The position numbers were made by a program, and so were the translations under genes. Positions 24,069 through 31,936 of a stretch of 35,446 nt of DNA are shown piece after piece. The notes under the pieces were generated by a model. The model was given only the letters and a program-made list of their open reading frames with translations. It searched no databases and was not told where the DNA came from. The stretch covers positions 1 to 35,446 of the forward strand of contig JAJUFC010000023.1 of the NCBI GenBank assembly GCA_029263855.1, read 5' to 3'. Source of the stretch: Candidatus Thermochlorobacteriaceae bacterium (lineage in GTDB: Bacteria; Bacteroidota; Chlorobiia; Chlorobiales; Thermochlorobacteraceae). Each line of letters begins with the position of its first letter. Positions within the stretch are counted from its first letter, which is position 1.

Positions 24069-25321
24069 ACGACGTCCAAACCACTTCATCGTCCTCGCTT
24101 GAACAGCCTGCGCTTCTTCGAGATTATGCGGAAATTTTGCTCGAAAATCTTGGGTTCATCGTTCGTTTCGTTGGCATCGCGTTGGCGCTTGGCGTTCTCG
24201 CGCTCTTTCTCGTTCCGCGAACCTACACGGCGAAAGTCGTTTTAATGCCGCCCGAAGACCCCAACAAACAAAATCCTTTGATGCAAGCGGCGGGCGCGTT
24301 AGGCTTGGGTTCGCTCGCTACTCCCGCCAACGCAACGGACATTCTCACTGAAATGCTCAAAAGCAACGCAATCGCCGATTCGCTCATTGCCCAAGAACAT
24401 TTGGAAGACATTTTTTTGAGCGAAAGCGAGCGCGCCGACAAAAGCCCGTCTGAAAAGCGAGAGATTCTCCGCAAAGAACTTTCAGATTTAACGAAAATTC
24501 TCACCAACAAAGCGGGCTACATTACGCTTGAAGTCAAAATTTCAACGCCGCCATTTTCTTTTTCAAGCCTTGACGACGACAGCGCGCGTCACCGCGCCAT
24601 GCGAATCGCCAACGGTTATGTTTCCGTTTTAGACCGAACCAATCGCCGATTGGCAAACCTGAAATCGCTCTACAACGCCGAATACTTCGCCGAGCAAGTC
24701 GCCATCGCCAAGCGCGAGTTGGACTCGGCTTACGCGAATTTTGAGCGATTCCAAAAATCCAACAAAGCCATCGCGCTTTCGGAGCAGATGAAATTTCAGA
24801 TGGAAACGCTCTCCAAACTCAAAGCGCAACTGCTTGCGGAAGAACTCCAACTCGACCTACTGCTCAGAGACCGACAGCCAAACGATATGCTCGTCTTGGA
24901 AAGCCGCGCTCGACTCAACGAGTATCGAAAAAAGTATGAAGAAGCCTCGCAAGGAAAATCCGACAAACTCTCGCTTGCCTTTGAAGAAATGCCGACGGTT
25001 TCGCGCGAATACGCCAACTATTACCGCGAGGTCAAAATTCACGAGGAAGTCTATGGGCTTTTGAAACAACTTTACTTCAAAGAGCGCGTGCAGGGCTATC
25101 GCGACACGCCGACGGTCGTCGTTTTGGATTCCGCCTCCGTTCCCTTTTATCGCGCAAGCCCGAAACGTGGCTTGATGACGTTGGTTTTGTTCGTCGTTTC
25201 GCTCTTTGCCGCTATTATCGCGGTTTTCATTCGTCGATGGATTTTGCGCATTCGTTCCGCTTCCGATTACGAGCGACTTCGCGGCTTGATTCGCAACTGG
25301 AAATCTCTGCTCTTGCGTTAG
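24065..25321 (+). CDS. Wzz/GumC-type polysaccharide chain-length or co-polymerase protein
   Basis: The protein is 418 aa from ATG 24065, which overlaps the SLBB gene stop (ATGA), indicating translational coupling. Membrane segment 1 is about residues 31-50 (IVRFVGIALALGVLALFLV), followed by PRTYTAKVVLMPPEDPNKQN, the Wzz N-terminal block. A long coiled-coil-rich periplasmic part follows. Before the second membrane segment (LMTLVLFVVSLFAAIIAVF) lies the proline-containing block SVPFYRASPKRG. No Walker motifs follow, so it lacks a tyrosine-kinase domain. With the SLBB protein it forms a trans-envelope export pair; no glycosyltransferases are adjacent, so the synthesis genes are elsewhere. Confidence 0.88.
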   Translation: MNDVQTTSSSSLEQPALLRDYAEILLENLGFIVRFVGIALALGVLALFLVPRTYTAKVVLMPPEDPNKQNPLMQAAGALGLGSLATPANATDILTEMLKSNAIADSLIAQEHLEDIFLSESERADKSPSEKREILRKELSDLTKILTNKAGYITLEVKISTPPFSFSSLDDDSARHRAMRIANGYVSVLDRTNRRLANLKSLYNAEYFAEQVAIAKRELDSAYANFERFQKSNKAIALSEQMKFQMETLSKLKAQLLAEELQLDLLLRDRQPNDMLVLESRARLNEYRKKYEEASQGKSDKLSLAFEEMPTVSREYANYYREVKIHEEVYGLLKQLYFKERVQGYRDTPTVVVLDSASVPFYRASPKRGLMTLVLFVVSLFAAIIAVFIRRWILRIRSASDYERLRGLIRNWKSLLLR

Positions 25322-25322
25322 G

Positions 25323-26168
25323 CTAATCCAACATCACCACCAACGCTTTTGACTTCTCCCAAAACTTTTGCGGGTCTTTGATGCGAAGCGTCGCCGTTTT
25401 TCCGACCGATAGCACCTCGTAACTTTCTTTTGGGTGCGTTGAAAGCACTTTGATTTCCGTCCCGTCGCTCTTTTTCTGAATTTGAATGTCTCGCGTGGAT
25501 TCCACATCGATTTTCTTGAACTGCGTCAGGTCGAGATTGTCGGACAGCACCGCCGTTCTTCCGATTCCCACAAAGCCGCCCTTGTTTTTGTAGATGCCTT
25601 TTTGGTCGAGCTCTTCGTCCGTTCCGACGATGTAGTAAGCGGTTTTGAGGGCTTTGTCTTTTTCTTCGACCGTCGTTTGCAACGAAGCGACTTCGATATT
25701 GAGCCGCGCCACTTCTTGCTTCAAAGCCGAGATTTCGCGCTCCTTGATTTCAATGGTTTGTTGAAGATTCGAGACGAGTTTTTCCAAGCCTTCAACTTTT
25801 CCTTGATACTCCTTGACTTTTTTGGAGAGCGAATTGATGGCTTTTTTGTTTTCAGCGAGCTTCTTGTCGATGACCGTGAGGTCAGAGATGATTTGATTCT
25901 TTTTCTCTTTCGCGCTCGCCGCGCCTTGCTTTTCAAGGTCGCCGCTTGCGATGGCGATTCGGTTCTGATTGTCTCCAATCGCATTGACGCTGGTTTGAAT
26001 GTCGTTCAGCGACTCGATGACTTCCGCCACGAATTTTTCCTTCTCTTCGCTTTGCGCGATGAGTTCGGCTTTTTCTTTTTCAAGTTGTTTGATTTTTTCT
26101 TCCGCCTCTTTGTTGGAGCAAGCGTTTAGCGCGAGCGCAAGCGCGATGACGATGACTGATTGTTTCAT
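25323..26168 (-). CDS. Coiled-coil lipoprotein
   Basis: The 281-aa protein starts MKQSVIVIALALALNACSN, a lipoprotein signal with lipobox LNAC and Cys at 17. Residues about 20-175 are heptad-rich coiled coil (EKIKQLEKEKAEL..., LEKLVSNLQQTIEIKEREIS). A globular C-terminal domain begins at TAYYIVGTDEELDQKGIY and ends with the block DPQKFWEKSKALVVMLD. The combination of N-terminal lipoprotein, coiled coil and this FW-containing C-terminal domain recurs in Bacteroidota as an uncharacterised family. It is convergent with the Wzz-like gene, with 1 bp between the stops. Confidence 0.82.
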   Translation of the reverse strand: MKQSVIVIALALALNACSNKEAEEKIKQLEKEKAELIAQSEEKEKFVAEVIESLNDIQTSVNAIGDNQNRIAIASGDLEKQGAASAKEKKNQIISDLTVIDKKLAENKKAINSLSKKVKEYQGKVEGLEKLVSNLQQTIEIKEREISALKQEVARLNIEVASLQTTVEEKDKALKTAYYIVGTDEELDQKGIYKNKGGFVGIGRTAVLSDNLDLTQFKKIDVESTRDIQIQKKSDGTEIKVLSTHPKESYEVLSVGKTATLRIKDPQKFWEKSKALVVMLD

Positions 26169-26228
26169 AATTCAAACAGATGGTTTTGATTGAAGGTGCA
26201 AAGGTAATAAAACTTCGTCTTGCGTCTG

Positions 26229-28460
26229 CTACCGCTCGCGCTCCACGATGCCTTGACCCGCGTTGAGTTTGAGCCACTCGCCCGTTTGAACGAACTTTGT
26301 CGCGCCTCTTGCGTTGGTCATCGCGGGCAGACCGATTTCGCGCAAGATGATGGAGCCGTGCGATAGGTCGCCGCCCGTTTCCACGACCACGCCGCTGACA
26401 AGCGCGAAGGTCGGAATCCAACCCGCATCGACGGAGCGCGCCACGAGAATCGTCTTGCTTGGCTCAAAGCCCTTTGGCAACGCCGTCGATGGCTCGCGCA
26501 ACACCCACGCTTTTCCAATCGCTTCCCCGTTCGTAAGGCTGATTCCCTTCAAGCGCGTTTTTGCGCCTTCGCTCTCGCTTATTTTTTCCAAATCATCGTA
26601 TCGGAAGAAGAAATCAGGCGCGGGAATCGCTTTCAATTTTTCAATCTCGGCTTGGCGCGTCTTGAAGAACTCGCCGTCAAACATTTTGCCCGAATCAAGC
26701 GAACGCGCTTCTTCAATCGTCAAATCCCAAATGCGTTCAGGTTCGGGCAACGCGCCGTTTTGCGTCGCTTCTCTTGCAAGTCGAAGAAAATCGGCGCGGC
26801 TTTTTTGAAACGCTTTCATCGCCTCGTATCGCAAGCGTTCACGGGCTTTTATCGCGACGCTCGCTTGTCTCCAAATCGGCAATGTTAAAACTCCCAAGAG
26901 CGTTCGCTTTGGCATGTTTCGTTTTGATGCGGGTTGAAGGATTGCGGGAAACAAAAGCGATGGCTCTTCGGCGAAGCGCGGACGCGAGATGTCGCTCTCG
27001 TAAATGCCGCGATGCCCGTGCTTGTTCAAGTAGGCTTGAAAGGCGGATTGAAACGCCTCGTCGTCGGGCATTTGGTTGTTTTGGAGCGCGTCTCTCGTTG
27101 CTTGTTTTTTCAAGGCGATTTGGCGGAGCGGTTCGAGGTCGGAAAAAAGTTGCGTTGAAATCGTTTCTTGGCGCGCGTTGTGTTCTTCAAGCGTTCCGAA
27201 TTTTCTCAATGCGACCAACGGAAAACTCATCGCCGCCGTGAGCGAGAACATTTCCGTAACGAGCCGCGCATAGTGGCTTCGCATCGTTTCAATCGCTTCT
27301 GAAAACGTCGTTGGATTTTTCTGCGATTCCAATCGCATCGCGTCAATCGCTCGCTTTGAATTGGACGCGCTTCGCAGTTGCGCAACGCCTTGCTTCATCA
27401 AAACGGGAAAGTTGAAGAGAACCCGTTTCCAATTCAGCCCGAAAACTTTTCCTGAATCGCCGCCGATGTTGTCTGTTACTAATCTTGTTGGAAGTCCCCA
27501 ATGCCGCATCATATCGGTCATCAACGAGAGATTGATGAACGGTCTCCCGATGAAAGTCTCGATGAAGAATCGATGTTCGGGCAACGTCGGGTCAAACTCT
27601 CGGTAGTAATTGAAGAGATTTTTCGCGCACGACGCGATGACGCTCGTCATCAATCTTGACGGCAGGTCGGGCAAAATTTCTTTGTGATTGGCAATCGTGA
27701 AGGCTTCGTTTCGGCGCGTGGGTCTCGTGATGGGGCGCAGTTGAATGAGCCAACATCGCTTGCCGTCGTCCGCCCACTCAACGTCCCAATTTTTTTCTCC
27801 AAACGTTTGGCGAACTTGTTTGAGCAAGCGTTGAAGCCTTGTCGCCCAATCGGGCATTGGCTCATTCGGGATTGAGGATTCATGCCAATTCAGTTTCGGG
27901 AGCAAGAGCGTTTCGCCTTCAATTTTTCCCGCGACGAGATTTTCAGCCGTGCCCTCCGCAAAGTTGACGAGGTCGTCTTCGTAATCGGTTTCGGTGAATG
28001 CCACGCCTGCGCAAACCGCATCGACCATTTCCATCACGAGCGCGTCGCGCCGAAACGCGCCCTCTCGGCGAAACGACGAAGACCAAACGTCGCACAAGGC
28101 TTCGACGAATCGCGCGTCGTCGCTTCGAGGCACGCGGAGTTTTGATTCAAAAAATCCCGCCAAACTTTCCCCTTCTCTATCCTCCGCCGAAAACGCCGAG
28201 CGCGCCGCAACCCAGTTGCGAAACGGCGGCACGCGCGCAATCGCGAGAAGATGATGCGGATTCGCGCATTTCACCGCGTCGTTATGAACTTCAATCGCCT
28301 TTTCGCGCAACGCAACTTGAAAGCATTCGTCCGCGATGATAACGCCTTTCGGAACGGGCAAGCCTTTATGCTTCGCCGCGTCAAGCAATTTCGCTTTGTT
28401 TCCGATTGATGTTTTTTGAGAGCGATTTTCGCCGAGCGTCAACAAAAGCGGAGCGTTCAT
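26229..28460 (-). CDS. PEP/pyruvate dikinase-family enzyme, rifampin-phosphotransferase-like architecture
   Basis: The 743-aa protein has an N-terminal ATP-grasp domain (about 15-245): SIGNKAKLLDAAKHKGLPVP, ARSAFSAEDREGESLAGF, GVAFTETD and QLRPITR. A long helical middle region follows (about 250-640). A C-terminal phosphohistidine domain then has GGDLSHGSIILREIGLPAMT with the predicted phospho-His at 701. The PEP/pyruvate-binding TIM barrel of PPDK and PEP synthase is absent. ATP-grasp, helical substrate domain, then swivelling His domain is the order known from rifampin phosphotransferase (Rph), which phosphorylates its substrate with the ATP beta-phosphate. The protein is about 120 residues shorter than Rph. 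Substrate unknown; resistance function should not be assumed. Its start overlaps the upstream gene stop by 4 bp. Confidence 0.82.
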   Translation of the reverse strand: MNAPLLLTLGENRSQKTSIGNKAKLLDAAKHKGLPVPKGVIIADECFQVALREKAIEVHNDAVKCANPHHLLAIARVPPFRNWVAARSAFSAEDREGESLAGFFESKLRVPRSDDARFVEALCDVWSSSFRREGAFRRDALVMEMVDAVCAGVAFTETDYEDDLVNFAEGTAENLVAGKIEGETLLLPKLNWHESSIPNEPMPDWATRLQRLLKQVRQTFGEKNWDVEWADDGKRCWLIQLRPITRPTRRNEAFTIANHKEILPDLPSRLMTSVIASCAKNLFNYYREFDPTLPEHRFFIETFIGRPFINLSLMTDMMRHWGLPTRLVTDNIGGDSGKVFGLNWKRVLFNFPVLMKQGVAQLRSASNSKRAIDAMRLESQKNPTTFSEAIETMRSHYARLVTEMFSLTAAMSFPLVALRKFGTLEEHNARQETISTQLFSDLEPLRQIALKKQATRDALQNNQMPDDEAFQSAFQAYLNKHGHRGIYESDISRPRFAEEPSLLFPAILQPASKRNMPKRTLLGVLTLPIWRQASVAIKARERLRYEAMKAFQKSRADFLRLAREATQNGALPEPERIWDLTIEEARSLDSGKMFDGEFFKTRQAEIEKLKAIPAPDFFFRYDDLEKISESEGAKTRLKGISLTNGEAIGKAWVLREPSTALPKGFEPSKTILVARSVDAGWIPTFALVSGVVVETGGDLSHGSIILREIGLPAMTNARGATKFVQTGEWLKLNAGQGIVERER

Positions 28461-29221
28461 ATCACGGTTGATTCGCGTTGCGCGACGAGTTTTTTTGAAA
28501 GCGAGATGATTTCTTGCGCAAACGCTTCGGGCTGTTCAATCATCGGAAAGTGATTCCAATTCGGAACGAGTTTGATGACGCTGTTGGGCAAGAGCGTTTG
28601 ATAATCGCTCGCTTGGTCGGGCGTTAGGACGCGCTCTTTTTCGCCCCACAGCAAAACGGCGGGAATGTTGGACGGGCGAAGCGACTTGAACCACTCGTCG
28701 TTGATGATGTCGAACATCTGCGCGAAGGCTTCGCATCGGCGGTATTCGTCAAAAAATTTTTTGAGATAATCGGCGGGAATTTGTTCGGGCGATTGAAACA
28801 GCAGTCGCTCGAACAGCGGTCGAGCGATTGGCGCGGAAAAAAGCCACTGCCCGAAACGCCTTATCAGGATTGGCTTCATCAGTTTCGGGAACAGTCGCTT
28901 ATCGAGCCTTGTTCCGACGGGCGCGTGCAAAATCAATGCTTGAACGTCGCGCTCAAAATGTTGCAGAAATTCAAGCGCGATTGAGCCGCCGATGCCCGTT
29001 CCGATGAGGACGATTGGCGTTGGCGTTCCGTCAATCATTTCGCGCAATTTGAACGCATAGTCTTTGAGCGTTTTGAGGTTTGGGTCTCGTTTGACTTCCG
29101 CGAAGCCGGGCAAGGTTGGCGCAAGAAAGTTGATTGACGACGGAATGAAGGGTTTGAGCCGCTCGAAGCGGAATCCGCCGCCGCCGTTTCCGTGAATGGC
29201 AATGAGCGAAAATTCAGGCAT
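28457..29221 (-). CDS. Alpha/beta-hydrolase fold protein lacking the nucleophile serine
   Basis: The 254-aa protein shows the oxyanion-side HGNGGGG (10-16), a PTLPGFAEV loop, a helical lid and the late blocks LLWGEKERVLTP (191-201) and NWNHFPMIEQPEAF (221-234), so the fold is clear and the catalytic His (H224) is kept. At the nucleophile elbow, where G-x-S-x-G is expected, the sequence is G74-T-G-I-G78, so residue 76 is Gly instead of Ser; S80 is displaced. The acid position is Glu196. The enzyme may be inactive as a serine hydrolase, or act as a cofactor-free lyase or binding partner. It overlaps the redoxin gene by 8 bp and the dikinase gene by 4 bp. Confidence 0.85.
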   Translation of the reverse strand: MPEFSLIAIHGNGGGGFRFERLKPFIPSSINFLAPTLPGFAEVKRDPNLKTLKDYAFKLREMIDGTPTPIVLIGTGIGGSIALEFLQHFERDVQALILHAPVGTRLDKRLFPKLMKPILIRRFGQWLFSAPIARPLFERLLFQSPEQIPADYLKKFFDEYRRCEAFAQMFDIINDEWFKSLRPSNIPAVLLWGEKERVLTPDQASDYQTLLPNSVIKLVPNWNHFPMIEQPEAFAQEIISLSKKLVAQRESTVI

Positions 29222-29783
29222 TGGCGAGCGGAAGATGCGCGTTCAAGAGGCTTGGCAGTTGGGCAAAGTCGGGGTGGTCGCCCGCGTGCTTGAACTGCTG
29301 TTGCCACAAAACTCGGTTTTGATGAACGAGGAACATTCCCGGCATCGTCCAAGGGTCGCCGACGGGCGCGCCGATGAAATGCCCTTTGAGAGCCGCTCTT
29401 ACGCCGCACGCCCAAACTTCCGCGCCGAACATTTCTTTTATGCCGCCACGCTCCAAGCCAAAGCCGTCGTAGAAAACCTTTGGCAAATCCGCGATGGCTT
29501 TTGCGTCGCGCCACAACGATTGGAAGAAGTCGCGCCCGTCGCTCGCCGAGCCTTGATAGAAAAAAATGATGGGTGGCAGGTCGTTTCGTTTTTCGGCGAC
29601 GTCGCGCAAATCCGCGATGAGTTCGCGACAAAAGATGCAACCAAAGTGCCTTACAAAAACAAGCAGTTTCGGCGAGTCGCCCAATTCTTCTTTGAGCGTT
29701 CGCCCGCTTAAATTCACGCCTTCAATCGCGCGATTGAGCAAAAAGCCAGGAATGTTTTTCATTGCAGATGACGATATTTTCAC
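29214..29783 (-). CDS. Redoxin, AhpC/TSA-like (peroxiredoxin-like family)
   Basis: The 189-aa protein has LLVFVRHFGCIFCREL with a CxxC pair at C49 and C52, then FYQGSASDGRDFF and a late PGMFLVHQNRVLWQQ. FxRHxGCxFCRE is the signature of the AhpC-TSA_2 (SelL/FAM213-like) branch of thioredoxin-fold proteins. The start may be ATG 29783 or ATG 29762 (MKNIPGFLL). It is the first gene of a tightly overlapping three-gene operon, divergent from an ABC permease. A role in thiol redox chemistry is likely; the substrate is unknown. Confidence 0.85.
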   Translation of the reverse strand: MKISSSAMKNIPGFLLNRAIEGVNLSGRTLKEELGDSPKLLVFVRHFGCIFCRELIADLRDVAEKRNDLPPIIFFYQGSASDGRDFFQSLWRDAKAIADLPKVFYDGFGLERGGIKEMFGAEVWACGVRAALKGHFIGAPVGDPWTMPGMFLVHQNRVLWQQQFKHAGDHPDFAQLPSLLNAHLPLANA

Positions 29784-29843
29784 GATGTTTGAACTTCAAA
29801 CGCGAAACTTCGCGAAGCAATTTCAATTCTTTTGCTTTCCAAT

Positions 29844-30650
29844 ATGACGCTCAACCTTGCTCGCCGCTACTTGCGACTGTGGCTTGCCTTTTTCCGCCAT
29901 AGCCTCACGCAAGAGATGCAGTATCGCTTGAATTTCGTGTTAGTGTTTGTGATGGATATTGTGTGGTATGCGGTCAACATCGGCTTTTTTGAGGTGATTT
30001 ATATGAACGCCGACAACATCGCGGGCTATACGCGCTACGAAGTATTCTTTTTTATGACGACGATTTTCGTCATCGATGCGCTCGATATGACGCTCTTTTC
30101 GTCAAGCCTTTGGGTGATGAACGACCTGATTCGCAAAGGCGATTTTGACTTGCTTCTCACCAAGCCGATTGCGCCGATGTTTTACGCCTCAACACGAGAT
30201 ATTTCCATTGGCTCGCTTCTCGATTCCTTTTTCGCGCTCGGCTTGCTGGGCTATGCGTGGGCGAACCTTGCACCAAACGCTACCGCGATTGATGTTGTTG
30301 CATACTTAATTTTACTTGTCTGCGGATTGCTCACGATGTATTCGCTTCAAATGTTTTTCGCGTCGCTTGGATTTATTTTCGTGAACGCATCGACAAGTTT
30401 GCAATGGGGATTTCATCACCTTTATCAACTCGCGATGAAGCCCGAAGCGATTTACAAAGGATTGCTCCGATACATCTTGCTTTATTTCGTTCCGATGATC
30501 GCCATCGGCGCGCTTCCCGCGTCAATGATTATTAGGGGATTTGATTGGCATAATTTTCTTTTGGGAATCGCGGTCTCGATTGTGATGTTGTTTCTCTCGA
30601 CGAAATTCTTTTATTATGGATTGCGCCGCTACGAAAGCGCGTCCAGCTAA
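29844..30650 (+). CDS. ABC-2 type transporter permease (COG3694-like)
   Basis: The protein is 268 aa from ATG 29844 (MTLNLARRYLRLW); a TTG at 29832 would add four residues. It has six hydrophobic segments (near 24-45, 58-80, 108-135, 142-170, 205-225, 232-255). The block FDLLLTKPIAPMFYAS is typical of the uncharacterised ABC-2 permeases of COG3694/COG4587. Those permeases normally lie next to a second permease and a COG4586 ATPase; neither is here. The nearest ATPase in the window, at 5.3-6.1 kb, belongs to a different class. Confidence 0.85.
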   Translation: MTLNLARRYLRLWLAFFRHSLTQEMQYRLNFVLVFVMDIVWYAVNIGFFEVIYMNADNIAGYTRYEVFFFMTTIFVIDALDMTLFSSSLWVMNDLIRKGDFDLLLTKPIAPMFYASTRDISIGSLLDSFFALGLLGYAWANLAPNATAIDVVAYLILLVCGLLTMYSLQMFFASLGFIFVNASTSLQWGFHHLYQLAMKPEAIYKGLLRYILLYFVPMIAIGALPASMIIRGFDWHNFLLGIAVSIVMLFLSTKFFYYGLRRYESASS

Positions 30651-30665
30651 ACTTGAATTTTTGAT

Positions 30666-31619
30666 ATGAGTTCTAAATCCACGCTCAATTCCCAACTTTC
30701 CGCGATGATTTCGCTTTTGGACGATGACGACGCCGCCGTCTTTCAAAGCGTGAGCCACAAACTTCGCGAAGTCGTTTCTTCCGACAATCCCGAAGCGGCA
30801 GAAGTGATGCGACTTATCGTTGAAAAGCGCGATAGCGTCTCCGACCTTGCCGCCAAGCGCATCACGCAGTTGATTGACGAGATTCAATTTCAACGCCTTG
30901 CGCCAAAACTGCGCCACGCCTTGCTCGACAGCGCGCCGCTCGAGGAGTTCTGCTTTCTCATCGCGCAAATCGGCTACCCCGCGCTTGACCTTCAAAAGCA
31001 TCGCCAAGAACTCAACCGCATCGAAAGCGTGCTTCGGCTTGAATACGCGAGTTCTCAAACCACCGCCGAAATAGACCGCGTGTTTATGATGAGCAACGTG
31101 ATTTTTGACCGCGAGGGATTCAGAGGAAATTCCAGCAACTACTACGAGCCTGAAAACAGTTACATCAACCGCGTCATTGAGCGCAAACTTGGCATTCCGA
31201 TTTCGCTTGGCGCGATTGTTCTAATCATCGCCGAGCGCATTGGGCTTCCCGTCTATGGCGTGAATATGCCCGCTCACTTTATGCTCAAATATGAACGCTA
31301 CAACCTTGAACTCTTCATCGACCCGTTCAATCAAGGGCGAATCTTGGACAAGCAAGATTGCATTCGCTTTTTGATGAATCAAGGCTACGGCTATGTCGAG
31401 CAGTATCTTGCCAAAGCCACAACCGCTCAAATCGTCGAGCGAATGTTCAACAATTTGCGCAATAGCTACGCCGAACTGATGTTAGACCAAAAACGCGCGC
31501 TCATCGACCAATACCTTGACTTGATTTACGACGCGCGAGGCGAGAAACGACCCACTCAAAGCCAACAAGCCGACGATGACGACGATTTAGACGACGAGGA
31601 AGATGATTTGAACTTCTAA
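30666..31619 (+). CDS. SirB1-type transglutaminase-fold protein
   Basis: The 317-aa protein has a helical N-terminal half (HEAT-like) and then NVIFDREGFRGNSSNYYEPE, ENSYINRVIERKLGIPISLG, IAERIGLPVYGVNMPAHFML and LFIDPFNQGRILD, the core of the Transglut_core2/SirB1 family. The papain-like catalytic Cys is not obvious (the ISLG segment occupies its place), as in many SirB1 proteins, so enzymatic activity is uncertain. The C-terminus is extremely acidic (ADDDDDLDDEEDDLNF). It lies 15 bp after the permease gene and is probably co-transcribed. Function not established for the family. Confidence 0.85.
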   Translation: MSSKSTLNSQLSAMISLLDDDDAAVFQSVSHKLREVVSSDNPEAAEVMRLIVEKRDSVSDLAAKRITQLIDEIQFQRLAPKLRHALLDSAPLEEFCFLIAQIGYPALDLQKHRQELNRIESVLRLEYASSQTTAEIDRVFMMSNVIFDREGFRGNSSNYYEPENSYINRVIERKLGIPISLGAIVLIIAERIGLPVYGVNMPAHFMLKYERYNLELFIDPFNQGRILDKQDCIRFLMNQGYGYVEQYLAKATTAQIVERMFNNLRNSYAELMLDQKRALIDQYLDLIYDARGEKRPTQSQQADDDDDLDDEEDDLNF

Positions 31620-31936
31620 CAACAAAATGAACGATGATAGGAAGAATCCATATAAATAATTAACTCCAAAAGTGAGTAGCATATTCAACCCTTCGCTTCT
31701 CACTCTCAGCGTCACTCTCGCTCCCATTTCGCAAATTTACCCCACATTTGTTTTCATCGCGCGTTATAGCGACGCTTTTATCATCGTTTGCAAGAAAAAT
31801 CGGCTCTTTCGGCTATCGGGGGGGGGGAATTGATTCTTTTCCTTGCATCGCCTAAACGCCCGCCGTAACTTCGCTTTGAACCGCGCTGATTCACTCTCGG
31901 CGCAACGCCATTTCCGAAACCCAAAACGCTTGCCGT
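31620..31936. other. 317-bp intergenic region with a 10-G tract
   Basis: No coding frame with support is visible. The notable content is an uninterrupted run of ten G at 31818-31827, about 110 bp before the beta-propeller lipoprotein start. A CACATTTG at 31745-31752 is close to a -7 box but lacks a properly spaced TTG. No terminator hairpin is clear after the SirB1-like gene. Confidence 0.7.

Noticed and set aside
25482-26129. Long antisense frame opposite the coiled-coil lipoprotein
   Set aside because: Its Phe/Asp/Leu-rich repetitive sequence is the expected mirror of a Glu/Lys-rich coiled coil; no start signals or homology are recognisable.
26774-28339. Several antisense frames of 60-164 aa opposite the dikinase gene
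   Set aside because: They are Arg/Ala-rich shadows of a real, motif-bearing gene on the other strand.
26229-28460. Calling the dikinase a rifampin resistance gene
   Set aside because: Domain order agrees with Rph, but it is shorter and substrate-contact residues cannot be verified by eye.
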